Positions 24,061 to 36,129 of a DNA stretch of 64,000 nt are shown piece after piece; the first letter of the stretch is position 1, and each line of letters begins with the position of its first letter. Below the pieces are notes generated by a model, which ran no database searches, had not been told where the DNA came from, and saw only the letters and a program-made list of their open reading frames with translations. The DNA is from Acholoe squamosa (taxonomy: Eukaryota > Annelida > Polychaeta > Phyllodocida > Polynoidae): assembly GCA_949317995.1 (NCBI GenBank), contig OX439041.1, positions 47,167,269 through 47,231,268 on the forward strand, given 5' to 3'. The position numbers were made by a program, and so were the translations under genes.

Positions 24061-25019
24061 AGCTCATGAATGCTGCCAGTAGCAATGTGCTTGGGATCGT
24101 TTAAAGGTGCACTTATAAGCTGTTTATATGCAACCCTAAATATTGATTACAAACAATGTCCCATGATAGTGATACTCTAGTATAACCAGTATTTAACGAG
24201 TTAAAAAAATGTAAAGAATCGTGTTTAGTGGCCATTCATTATTACATGTGGCAACATTAAACTTCGACGGATATAACGTTCCCCGCTATGCTCTGACAAT
24301 GAGATTGAAATACAGGTGGGTTTTTTTTGAAAATATAAGCAATAATGATAATAATCTATAGGTTGTATCAATCGTGAAGCTCATTGCAGTGTTAATCATT
24401 CGCCCCTTTTGTAAAAGACCATGAAACGTAGGACACCCCACTGGAGTGAGAGTAGGCCTACACCAAAAGCTCCATAGGTTATTAGAGACAATAGATATAT
24501 CAATGTTGACATTCCATTGAAAACTCTAAATGCCATCCATCATTGACAGTTTGACATATATATTTGGTGATTAATGACTTGCCTAAAGCTAGGCATAAAC
24601 CAGACAAACTATCCAGAGTATGGAATATTTGAGTTTTTTTAACATGTGTGTATAGTTATCAGATTGGAACATTTTTCCCAGGGTATATATGTATATGCCT
24701 CTTGTATCAAAGTGCCCTGTGAGTGTATATACACATGCTGAGATCGGTAATCAATAAGAAAGTTGTTAAGCTGCTTGTCCTGATGTAACACCACCAGGTT
24801 ACAAGTATTGATTCCTAAATGCTGACCTCTGACTGACCCCTCACCCACCTAACCCACAATATCTCAGTTTATGTTTAACTGGCATTATAAAGACTGATTC
24901 AATTTGGTGATGTGGGAGGTTTTAAACATGCAATCTTCTCACTCTGCCTGAGCAATAACGAGAATTGGATTTTCGATCTAGCTCCCTTCTGCTAGTTCTG
25001 TGGGTCTTGATATCTTTAC
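24061..25019. other. Non-coding DNA, nothing recognised
   Basis: No supported features in this interval. Confidence 0.4.
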
Positions 25020-25180
25020 ACTATATGGCATAATTAATGACATACGGGAAGGACATTAGTGACATATACGTCATAAAGGTCGCATGGGCAACATCAGTGA
25101 CAGAGGTACGTCACCTGGTGTGTGGGAAAACTAGTCCTAATGAGCCTCGTTCTACGTCATTAAGTCACCACTAAGGCACG
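25020..25180. promoter_or_regulatory. Cluster of ACGTCA/TGACNT half-sites
   Basis: Within 150 bases there are ATACGTCAT, GTACGTCAC, CTACGTCAT and several TGACAT/GTGACA words, resembling CRE half-sites but without a full TGACGTCA. Weak evidence of regulatory DNA. Confidence 0.25.
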
Positions 25181-28100
25181 GGGAATAACACAAGAAGACA
25201 AATCAAAGAAACTGAGACGGAAGGAAGAGAGAGTCTCAAGCTTTCTATTTGATTATGATTGGATCTAATTGGAAGATTGTGGAATCTGGGTGCTTTCTAT
25301 AGGATATAAGTCATGGTATGGTGTAAAATGTGAGGTGCACATAAATTGTATCAATAACCAGTTTATGCTATGCTCCCCTTCTCCCTCGATATCTTCCTGA
25401 CCAGGACAGTAAGGTTTTAATACTGGTATATATATTTTTAGTATGAATACACAATGGCATCTATGTCTATCCAGTTACTGGTGTCTATCTAGTGCTTGAT
25501 AGTGGTATTCGGTATTAGTACCGTTCGCTATCAATAGAGCCGCTAGGACTGAATTCATGCATCAAGGCGAAAAAGGGCACGACGCATGAAATCATGGTGC
25601 GGCTGGAGAGTTGGTGTACAAACGTGTGTATGTAAATAGTCAGCAAGGTGAATATGAGCTTTGTCTTTGAACTAATGCCGACAACATATCCACATATTAT
25701 CAACAATAACGGGAGTCAAAGGGTGATGTCTATACACATAGCATTTAGCATAGGCAAGAGAGTATTTGGGGTGGAAGGTAAATGTTAGAAGTCTATTGAT
25801 TTGATATTTATTAAACGTAAGAGAATATTAGCGTACACATGGGGACTAAAGCAATACATGAAGCCATTTATACAAAATGAGGTGGGAGGGGAAAGGTGAA
25901 CATGAATATCTATGAATTAAGGACTTTTGAATAGGGACAAAGGTGGGCTGATAAAAAAAATTACATTTTAAGGTATTAAAATGTTTCAGTTGGCAACATA
26001 GGGCATGGCTGGGCTGGAGAATAGGTGAGCTGGAGAGATCGATACTACAAGCGTCTTGGACAGAGAACATGTGTGAGGTGAGGTGGGGGAGGGGGTGATT
26101 GCCCACCTGCTGTCACACCTTCCCTGTTGACATTATACCTATAACCCACAGTACAGGTGTGTATGGAGACTAAAAGGTGCAAATATTGTAACCACATGGA
26201 AAAGGTTTATTAAGCATAATAGTAGGTGGACTTAGCACATATTATGCTCAATAATCACCCTACATAAACTACCCTTGACCAATACATGATGAGGGCCAGT
26301 CTGCATGCAATTGCATGAAGAATATTGAATTCTAACACCCGTGATTAAAAAAAAAATATATATATTTTTTTTTCTGTTTAGAACTTCATAATATTCACAT
26401 GCATGCACAATCTTTAATGTCATATCACTCGATAGAAGGAATGAATTATACTTCTCGCCCCAGTCAGTGTTGCGACAGCCACTGGTGACTTTTGTAAGTA
26501 GTATAGGGCACGGCCTTTTGACACTGGCTTTTTTGCAACTTAAGACACCTTGAAGCCCTAGCTAACTAGTACATAACCAAAATACAACAATGATCACCCT
26601 TACCAAAGATTTGCACATTTCGCCTGAAACATCATTACTTTTGCAAATTCATGATTTATCAATTTGCTACTAAAGCATGATTTTTATACTCCTCCTCCCG
26701 TCTCGAAGATTTTAAGCTTCTGTTTGTCCCCATTTTACACCTGTCGAGGTTCCACAGTTCCGTTCAACATACAAACATTCCGTATGCCCAAACTACCCTT
26801 GAGGACCCCTATTTTCGTATGTCATTTGCAAAAGGCGGTGCCCGGATTTGGAATTCAATCACAGACAGGAAATGACATACATGGAAAAGACTTCCTTAGT
26901 ATGTTGACATTTCAATGCCACGATGGCAATCTATACTCTATGTCCTTGAACCCCCCCCCCCCATAATTTTCTGATTTCAATTATTCATGACATATGCTGT
27001 ATTATCCCCGTCCTTTAAGAAGGTGTGGGGCTCATTTATCAGTGTGCACCTTGACTATACCTTTGTTCCTCTGTATCAACCAAGTCATTGTATCTCTGAA
27101 ACTAAGTGTGCACAAATGGGATTGACAGAAACATAGAAATATCTATGAATAAGTAGTATGCATTAATGAGTATAAACGTTTGCATTCAATTTTGAAGTGC
27201 TTGCTTAAATTGTTGTAGCAGTTTTGGTGCCATAACAAGCCAAATATAAACATTAATATTGGAATTAATGGCAAAAAGACTATTCTTTAGGGAGGGGACA
27301 ACCAGCGACCCACAACAAATATTTCTTGTGAGACTAATGAATACAGTGAGACTTTGGCAAAAGGGGTAAAAATATACCTTCCATTTGGAGTCCATATGAT
27401 AATAGGAGGTATACTTCCCTCTAGCCTACATTACCGCTAGCCCTAGACTCTGCCCTCTACTCCAAAATCAACATAGGCTCTGCAGGGATTCCTCCTGGAT
27501 TTACAAGGCACGGAAGGAACCACAATTAAGTTGGCAAATTGGCAGGGAATCCGTAGTACCGACCTGCTGGCAGCCAACCCAACCACTGAATCAGTCTTCT
27601 AGGAAGAACAGGCCCTGGAGCTGCTCCATTTCCTGACGATTCCCACTGCTATTCAATATTAAAACACCAATCTGATAGTGTGCAAGCACTAGCTGAAAAT
27701 TGCCTGCCAATTGTAGCAATGTCTGTGACCTGTTGTATGCCAAGTGTACTAGGGTGAGGAGAATTGGATGGGCATTCAGTGTGATCAAATTTCACATGTG
27801 CTCGGCTTGTCAGGTGCGATGGCTTTTGAAATTACTATCTACAGACAATCAAAGCGCTAATAGTATGTGTAGATTAATATCTGATAGTATGTGTAACATA
27901 ATATAGTTAGGCACATGTAATTGTGGTCCTTTGCATATGTATAGTTTACGTACTAAGATAAAAGGTCTTTTTTCTGGGCAATAACCGTAGGTACTGTAAA
28001 CATTTTATTTTTTAAGTAGATCTACAGCATTCCTCCAAAGTTGTCAAATAGCTACATAATACAAGCAGAGATATAATGGTACACTGTACCTTCATACATA

Positions 28101-28807
28101 TCTCTGATACAAGGGACAGTTCATGTATGTACATAGGTTACCTCTATACATGTACATGAAAACTATATATTCAATTACATATCCACATACACACAAAAAA
28201 AATATTCTTAATATCTTAGGCCTTTCGCCTAACATTTGTTGGACTTGCTAACCCAAGTTGGGAGTTTGCACGTCCCCAAACCACCGAAGTTTTCTTGGGA
28301 GTTTATGCCTAACCCTTAGGAAAAATGCCTGACTTGCCTGATTTCTCCTAACTTGCCTTAGACTTTTCCACTAACTACATAGACTTTTAAGCAACATAGC
28401 AATTCTCTTAATTCTGAAATGGTAAGTGTAAACTTCACATAGGTAAAGACATCCAAAACAGAGCCTCTCCATTTGAGAAGCAAGTTCAATACCTCACATT
28501 GTTTTCTTTGCAACCTGTGAACTTAGTTGCTCTGGGTTTATCATAATGTCAAAGATGTGGATATATGAGTAAATTAAATTTTCACAGAAAAGGTGTTTCC
28601 ATTATTCTTCATTGCTCCTTCAATAACAAATATATATTTATTAAGTGTATTCTGTTAAATCACATGCCAGGTTGAATTGTAGAGGCGTTATTATGTCGAT
28701 AGTCATTGAAAGCACCATTATTCTGACATTCATAGGCTTATCCATGATATGCACTTACCATAAAAATCCTCATGCAAACCACACTGCCACCTGGTGTGAA
28801 AAATATC
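25181..28807. other. Non-coding DNA, nothing recognised
   Basis: Unique, AT-rich. The short ORFs have no family features. A C11 run lies near 26950. Confidence 0.4.
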
Positions 28808-28863
28808 TACTACCCCTTAGACAAAACTACTACCCCTTAGACAAAACTACTACCCCTTAGACA
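28808..28863 (+). repeat. Three copies of a 20-bp repeat
   Basis: CTACTACCCCTTAGACAAAA is repeated head to tail at 28808, 28828 and 28848 (the last copy ending ...AGACAT). Copies are identical, so the expansion is recent. Confidence 0.9.
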
Positions 28864-29895
28864 TGGCTAAGTCAAGTCAGCTTGCCTTAATAGGTTAGTT
28901 AATACTACTAACACATTAGTAAGATGTTACTAACATGTTGGGTATTTTGCATAATGGGTGATTTTGTCTAAGTTAGATTAGTATTTACTAACTTGGATTA
29001 TTTTCTGTGTAACACTACCTGTATTATACTAAATTTAGATTAAAAAAGAAGAAAAAACAAGTGTATTATATCCTGTGCTCTTAACCCACCAACGTTGGTG
29101 GTATCCATAGTAATAAACGTATTAAGTCCTTTTACAATTCAGCCAGAATTCAGCGTCAGTAGGACCTCCTGTGGGCATACACACATACTAATTCAGCACA
29201 GATTGCCAAGCACCACATCACCGGAACCGGCAGTAGGCGCCCTCATGGCAGGGGTAATCTATGACGTAGTCTCAATGTCATAATTTGCCTCGCAGATAAA
29301 GAGATTACAAGGAGGGATCCACAGGTAAGCCACCAAGAAATGCTGCTGCGGGCATCGCCAAGTTCCTAAAAATGCAATTATGACTTTTGCTGACAGTCTT
29401 TTTCTTAGATGTAATGTTCTTGCTCTTTGTTTTGTAATTGCTTTTTGCTGCTGTTGGTTTGTTGTCTTTTAATGATGTGACAACTATTTCCTTTCATTCT
29501 TATATTCTCTGCATCAGTGTACACGGGTCCTGCTTGTGTAACAGCTAGGTCAGTATTATTTACAACAAGGGTACTTTAACCTGAAATAAAAATTCATATT
29601 TCAGGTAAATTCTTTAGAAAATTTTCAGTAGAGTGGGTCGATTCTTTTTTTCTCTAATGCTACAATGATTCGGGACGCCTTGAAACGAACACTGACGAAC
29701 CGCTGACCCAATAAATGATCCAAAAGTATGTCATTCCCTCAAAATGTAAAAGAGAATTTAAGGGTCGGTCCTATTTTGCCAGCTACGGTCGCGTTACCTG
29801 AAATAAACATTGTTTAGCCTTATTGAATCCAGGTATATATGCATGACACCAATTATGAATACCCTGGATAAATATATATGCCCTTCCGTTCAGAC
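28864..29895. other. Non-coding DNA with small dyads
   Basis: ACCTGAAATA faces TATTTCAGGT at 29579-29606, and ACCTGAAATA recurs near 29796. No gene seen. Confidence 0.4.
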
Positions 29896-30010
29896 ATTGA
29901 CGTCCTCCGTGACGTCCCCATGACCTGTGACGTCACGTCATCATATTATGTCTAACTAGGCTGCATATTATCATCATGAACAGCCCGTCACAGATCATAC
30001 AGATGACGTA
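29896..30010. promoter_or_regulatory. CRE cluster
   Basis: TTGACGTCC, GTGACGTCC and a perfect TGACGTCA (29928-29935) that overlaps a further ACGTCA lie within 45 bases, followed by GATGACGTAAC near 30003. This is the densest CRE-type cluster in the window; no gene start is evident nearby. Confidence 0.4.
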
Positions 30011-30394
30011 ACTGATGCAGCCATATCCAATTACTTCCTTATGTAGATGATAGGTAATGTCATAACGGACTGCCATCATGCTGTCAATAACCTAAACCAA
30101 TAATGGGGAAGAGGCGAATTATTACAACTGTTGGTTGGCGATGATTTCATCGTTATGACAAATAAGTAGACCAATTCTTCTAAAATGTAGTAGAGATAGT
30201 TTCTCGCCAGGAGGAACAACCAAATTGGTTCTAGGCAGTCTCGTTGGTTCAGTTGATTCATAAGGTAATGAATGTTGATTGCAGGCCCAATAAGGATATA
30301 TAGTATTGAGTGTTTTCTTTGGCCCTGGAAGATATTAAGGAGTAAGCTGAAGGACAAATATTGTCTTCCTTCTTGTGAGATCATTTTGTCCTAA

Positions 30395-30540
30395 GGGAGT
30401 GATTATTTTTTTTTTCAACATGGGGGCTGGTGGGTTTGAGGGGGGGTCAGAATTTTTTTCGAGACCCCTTGACCAGGGGGGTCAAAATAATTTCACCCCG
30501 TTACCATTACTATAGGGTAAAAGGGTGCATTTGCACGCGA
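30395..30540 (+). mobile_element. 5' fragment of PIF/Harbinger-like MITE (same family as 60810)
   Basis: Starts TAA-GGGAGTG, then TTCAACATGGGGGC, GGTGGGTTTGAGGGGGGG and TCAGAATTTTTTTCGAGACC, matching block by block the left half of the intact MITE at 60810-61097. No matching right end follows, so this copy is truncated. Confidence 0.65.
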
Positions 30541-31870
30541 TTGGAATTCATACAATATTATTTCTTTTTCAAAGGGGTGGTGGATAAGGAGTTAAATCCT
30601 AATATATCACTGGCTCCCTCCAAGGGTGCTATACGTGTATCATTGATCACAGGATATCCATTAACAAAAAGCTAAATCTAAATGATCCATGATTCATTCT
30701 ACACCCATAACCACATAGGCTGCTACAGCCTCTTATCTAAACTGACAAACCGATGACTACAGCTTTACATCAGTAAGTAGATAAATACTAATCTCCACAG
30801 TGGAGTCAGCTCGTCGTGGTGGGGCCGCACATAACAACGTGTGTTTCAGGTAACGTGTGCTTATACCATAAAACCATGTCTGATATGGATTGGAAGTTTT
30901 CATGAGCTACTTCCTCATTTTTTTTCTATTTGGTAAATCCTGCGTACTGTCACTTTATCCCTGAAAAGATATTAAACGGATTGTCGCGATACCTCGGGGA
31001 TGAGTATCGACTCTGAAAAATCCTAAACAAAATATTTTGTACCAACAACAGTGCTCATGGCCGGATTGATTTGCTAAGCACGGTTGGTGTTACTGGAAAC
31101 ACATCCTTTCATGTTGGCCTAGGGGCTGGGTATACCTGTGGGACTGATAACGGGGTCACCTGGGAACGTCTTTACTCCCTGATACCACGTGACAAGGGGA
31201 TGACCTTGTCTAACCCCTGACCTTGGTAACTGATATCTTCAAGGTCAAAATACACCTCTTTCTACACTGACGTCTCACTGGAACCTATTGCTTTTTGACT
31301 TAACCACAAACTTCTCTATTTCTGCCAAACGTGTATGTATTATGGTGGACTGTGATGTATTTTCAAACATGAGATGGAGATTTGTTGAAAATTTGTTTAA
31401 AATCAATGTGTGTTAGCAGTGACCTACCTTTTGTACGAGTCTGTCCGTAGAATACGACCGAGATGACGCCTTCCTTTAAAATATTTATGATTATATACTT
31501 TATAAAATAGGCCTAATGCATAGATGTCTCCATCCTCTACTAAGACGCAAAAAGGAAACTAGCTGATGTGTGTTTCTGAACACAGATGACCCAGTGCGAT
31601 ATTGATACAGAAAACTTTATATTTAGTGATTTATTGGACTTCTGTCAGAGATCAATGGATCATCTAAATGTAGGAAGCCTTGCATAAAGTTATTGATGCT
31701 GTCTTTACAATTCACATGTCCCTGAACATTATATGGGAGCTTTCTGTGTGATATTACTATTTTTGAAGATGATGCACCAGGGTAACTCCACATGGGATAT
31801 GCTTCATATCATATATCCTTGAAGATATTGTGGTGGGCTTTGGAATAAAGTGGGTAGCAACATTCTATTA
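30541..31870. other. Non-coding DNA, nothing recognised
   Basis: No supported features in this interval. Confidence 0.4.
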
Positions 31871-31883
31871 GTGAACTGTTGTG

Positions 31884-32253
31884 GTTGCCATGGCAACAGA
31901 ATCAACAAACATCTCTCTAGGTGAGTTTGAGTGAAAACTTGTTCATGTAAACCTGGCAAATGTCAGTTTGTTTGATTGATTGATTCTTGCCCCTTCTTTG
32001 ATGCTTCATCAGATAATACCACTACATACCACACGAGTATGGTCAGGGCTTTTGTTGACATGTTTAGTTTTGGAAAGATACTGGTTACTATGGCAACCGA
32101 ATCAACAAAATCACAAAGAAAGACACATTTCCCACCATTTTCTCACTTTATTGGTCCAATTCTAACATGTATTCAACAGGAAATGACATCTATTATACAT
32201 CCTACATAGATACACCCCTAGATTCCAATGATAGGGTATGTTGCCATGGAAAC
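31884..32253. promoter_or_regulatory. Three X-box-like palindromes in 370 bp
   Basis: GTTGCCATGGCAAC (31884-31897), GTTACTATGGCAAC (32084-32097) and GTTGCCATGGAAAC (32240-32253) fit the RFX X-box GTNRCC(N)RGYAAC type. The first two share a longer context (GAATCAACAAA follows each), so they may be a duplicated segment 200 bases apart rather than independent sites. Confidence 0.35.
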
Positions 32254-32259
32254 TCTGAC

Positions 32260-33750
32260 TTTTAATTACTGGAACCCATCATATTATCAACATTGTATGC
32301 TTTAATAGGTATCATCTTTTATCGAATAGATGTTAGAAACAGGCCACTGATGCACCTAAGATCACTGGGTCAACAATTTACCAGTTCACAATAAATTATA
32401 TCCCCAATCAAGGAAGGGGAGGTGTGTTTTATGAGTGCATGGACTATGAGAAGATATGTATATACCTCATGTATGTTGCAGAAGGCATCTGCTATCTCTG
32501 TGTTTTCTCGTTGGGAAGGTGCAAAAAAAAATGTTATGGGTTACGTTATGAATGAGTAAGCTGTCATCACCGGAGTTATTTTTGTGAAGCTCCGTGTCAG
32601 ACATTTCATCGTGCATCATTTGTCACTTGTTTTCCCCCTCTCCATCTATGACAGCACACGTATATGTAGCCAACAACCCCTTTCCAATGGCAATTGGAGG
32701 CTATATACAGGGTGCCCGAACAGGGTGATGTTACATTTCAGAATGACTTGACGAGTAACATGTCGGTAGTTAATTACACGATGTGAAGTACATTGTGTGT
32801 ATTCCAATCCATACCAATGTTAGTGGCAATCTAACCTGACATATACCCCATATCATTATGCCTTACACGTGCAGTAGTCAGACACATTCGGCATATTACT
32901 CTATCAATAATATTATCAAGAAGTTCTGTATGACGTGAATAGAAGTGAACTCAAAGTGCCACTTCTACTTACAAGATCTTTCTTATCAGAAGAATATTAT
33001 TGCTATAATTTCGCACCCTAAACCCGACATCACTTCCATAGCAACCAATAACTGATTTGATTTAGCATATCATTGGGTCCTGATAAGAATGTCTTAAACC
33101 ATCATAACCCCTAGCAGCAGGAGGATGAGATTGACAAACTAGCTCAGAGTGCAGCTCTCTGCTGGAGGGAGGGGTAAGGTGGGGGACTGGGAGCTGGAAC
33201 TGCAGGGCTCAGGTAGGTTTACCCGAGAGGTACCTGCGGTAGGTAAAGATTTACCAGGGCTGGGACTGGGGTACCAGAGGGTTGCCACCACCATTCACTG
33301 GAGACTATTGTATTCATAGTTTATTACAATTACATGTCTTGCCTTCTAGTTGTTTAGGGGAGTTGATACTTTCGATAGGGCTATATGTAGGTAAGATGAC
33401 TTTGTACATACACTGTCCTTCATCTGCGTCTTACGGTTCATCTTGGGTAGTCCATATCAGTAGAACAAGCTCTCTAACTTTAAGCAGTTGGATCGTGACA
33501 GTAGATAGCCCCAAGTCAGATAGAGTTAACAGACACTGGAGGTGAACCCTGCTAACCCAGGTAACTCAGCTACTGGAGGTATGGGGCGGCCCGTCACCTG
33601 ATAATGCCAAAGCCGTCAAAACGCCCCTGAGGGTTTTTCTTAGATTTATCGCTCGCCAAGTGCCCGCCATTATGCATGGTTTGTATTATGTATAGCATTG
33701 GAGCAAAGAAGGGACACTTTAAGCTTAGCTTTAATATTACTTTATTGAAT

Positions 33751-33752
<2 letters not shown>
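32260..33752. other. Non-coding DNA, nothing recognised
   Basis: No supported features in this interval. Confidence 0.4.

Positions 33753-33808
<56 letters not shown>
33753..33808. repeat. (AT)n microsatellite, 56 bp
   Basis: Uninterrupted AT dinucleotide run. Confidence 0.98.
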
Positions 33809-33811
<3 letters not shown>

Positions 33812-35940
33812 GTAAAGTTCTGTAGAGACGCATATTCATGGGTGTATATGGAAACGGAGAGTACATACTAATAGCTGTTAGTTTGTTATAGGATGGGGAT
33901 GGATGTGGATATGGGGAGGTAGGGGTGAGATACTCTAGGATCAGGAGCCCCTATGGGGAGGGGGAGGGGGTAGTTGGGAGGTAGATGGATGGTGCATATT
34001 TGTCTGCAGTAATGGATGTTGGTGGGGAATGTTTGTCTACAGGTAATATACGAGCTCACCTTTTAACGTATATACATGTAGCTTCACTTATAGGCACACT
34101 GATAAAGCACTTTCACTGCATAGACTTGAACCCCGTCCTTTTTCTAAGCATTTACTTCTGAACAATCGATACCTCATCTAATTGAAGAACATGTAGTATA
34201 ACAGCGCACAATTGATTTGTGTAAGTTAAACATTGTGCACAGTACGTTTTGTTTCTTTTTGATTTCGATATCCATCACATAGTAGGTACAGGAAAATTCC
34301 TGCTGAGTTGAGTACTTGCATAAAAATCCCCAATTACGTGATACAAATGGTGTTGCTACAGCTAGACCACAAACTATTATAACAACACAACTATAAAGAC
34401 ACCTACAATGAAGTCAATGAGCTAATATGCGCGTTAGGTAGACTTGTAGTCTTAAAGAATAATGATACCACATACCAAGAATAGGTTCTGCTACTGATAA
34501 TCTCTAATACCTCTAAATAATATTAGTATGATGTACTGACAATAAGGAAATAAAAAAAATACCATATGCCACAGTGCCTACTTTTGTAGTCTGACAATTA
34601 AGGTGTAAAATATTTTAGCTATTGAAGCGAATGGGAAAATTAATTTTTCGTATCTTGTCTCATAGGTTATGCCCCTCTACTGAATTTATACAAGACTCTC
34701 CGGATAGAAAGAGGACATCTATATGAACTTTTTGAGAAAAATGGGGGGGGGGTCACGGATGAAATTTATGATTTTTTCAAAAATATTAATTTCCCCTTAA
34801 ATGTAGCAGCTGACATAAGATAGCAAGCCGTATAGCAAGCCCTGATTGACATGAAGGCTAAGTCATCTAAAAGATTCTATGGTAGATTGAGCTGCATATC
34901 ACCAGGCCTACATCAAAGGTAGCCCCATAGGTGGGCAGGGCGAAGCTATTAGTATTCATCTCCAGGGTTTTGAGTAGGGGAAGGTGAGTGGACTAGGGGG
35001 TGGGGTGATAAGTTTGTGTCAGATTGAGAGAGATCTAGCAGCCCTCAAGAATGTTTCCTGGCATAACATAACTGGAGCTCCACCATATCACACAGACATG
35101 GATCAACTAGGGTATGTATGATACCGTTTATATATATGCTGCCAGATACTTAAAGGGCGATACCACTCCATCATTGCCCTACACAACCACATACCATTTA
35201 AAACCCCGTAAAACGATATCGACAGAGGGGAGGAGCGAAAGAATAACATCAAAAACTATTCACATGGCGGTAATACTTCTTGATCTGCAGGAAACATGGA
35301 CACATTTCCAGGTTTAGGGAGACAGCTTAAGGCAATACAGAGCTTTACCATTGAGGTGTCACAGTACTGATCCGCCCAAGTAAACATATAGGACATCTTA
35401 ATAGTACCAACTAATATAATCAGTGCAAGGGAACTTTATCTTTATCACAGATTAATAGTTTTGATACCAGAAGAAAGGTAACGATTTTGGGGGGAAAAAG
35501 TTGCAAAATGTTTTGGTCACCATGGAAACCTATTTTGTCAGAGAGGGTCAAAGGTCACATTTGTGACCTGTCAGGGGCACCTGTATCATTTGATTTATTC
35601 ATCATGGTGGTTTTCATGGCAACTGGTGCAAAAACGGATCTGACTTTGTTATTGTTGACCATGTTAAAAATCAGGAATGACTTTAGCTTTAATTTAAGCC
35701 TTTATTTATGAATGCCATCAAATTAGAACCGGATCTACACCAGTTTAATGGTAGAAGACCGGGAAAAATCAGAACGTCCTCGGACCTATTAGTACTGTGA
35801 CACCTTGAAAATCAATTTCAACCCTCTACTTGAAATGATATATTAGTAACGAGCTATTTGTGTCCAGTATTTCCAGCCATGTACACCAACAAAGCATTGA
35901 GAAGGTTAGATAACCAAACTATTTAGTCTCCTAGGCGTTG
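33809..35940. other. Non-coding DNA, nothing recognised
   Basis: G-rich patches at 33950-33985 and a G9 run at 34743. X-box-like words GTCACCATGGAAAC (35516) and GTTTTCATGGCAAC (35610). No gene seen. Confidence 0.4.
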
Positions 35941-35964
35941 TTGACAAAGACATGCGATGAAGAG

Positions 35965-36045
35965 TGACGTCACATGTGTCAGTACGTCATGGTGATGATG
36001 TCGCCGGTATGACCGCTGCCTGACGTCAATTTGTCAACGTCATGT
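35965..36045. promoter_or_regulatory. CRE cluster beside foldback element
   Basis: Perfect TGACGTCA at 35965-35972 and 36021-36028, with TACGTCAT and AACGTCAT between and after them. It ends about 90 bases before the foldback element. The function is inferred only from the motif. Confidence 0.4.
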
Positions 36046-36129
36046 CAGACATGATTCTCTGTGCCACCAGTCACATCACTGTCTGTAACCCTCCCACATC
36101 CCCAGCTAACACTTTAGACGCCCTGGATG

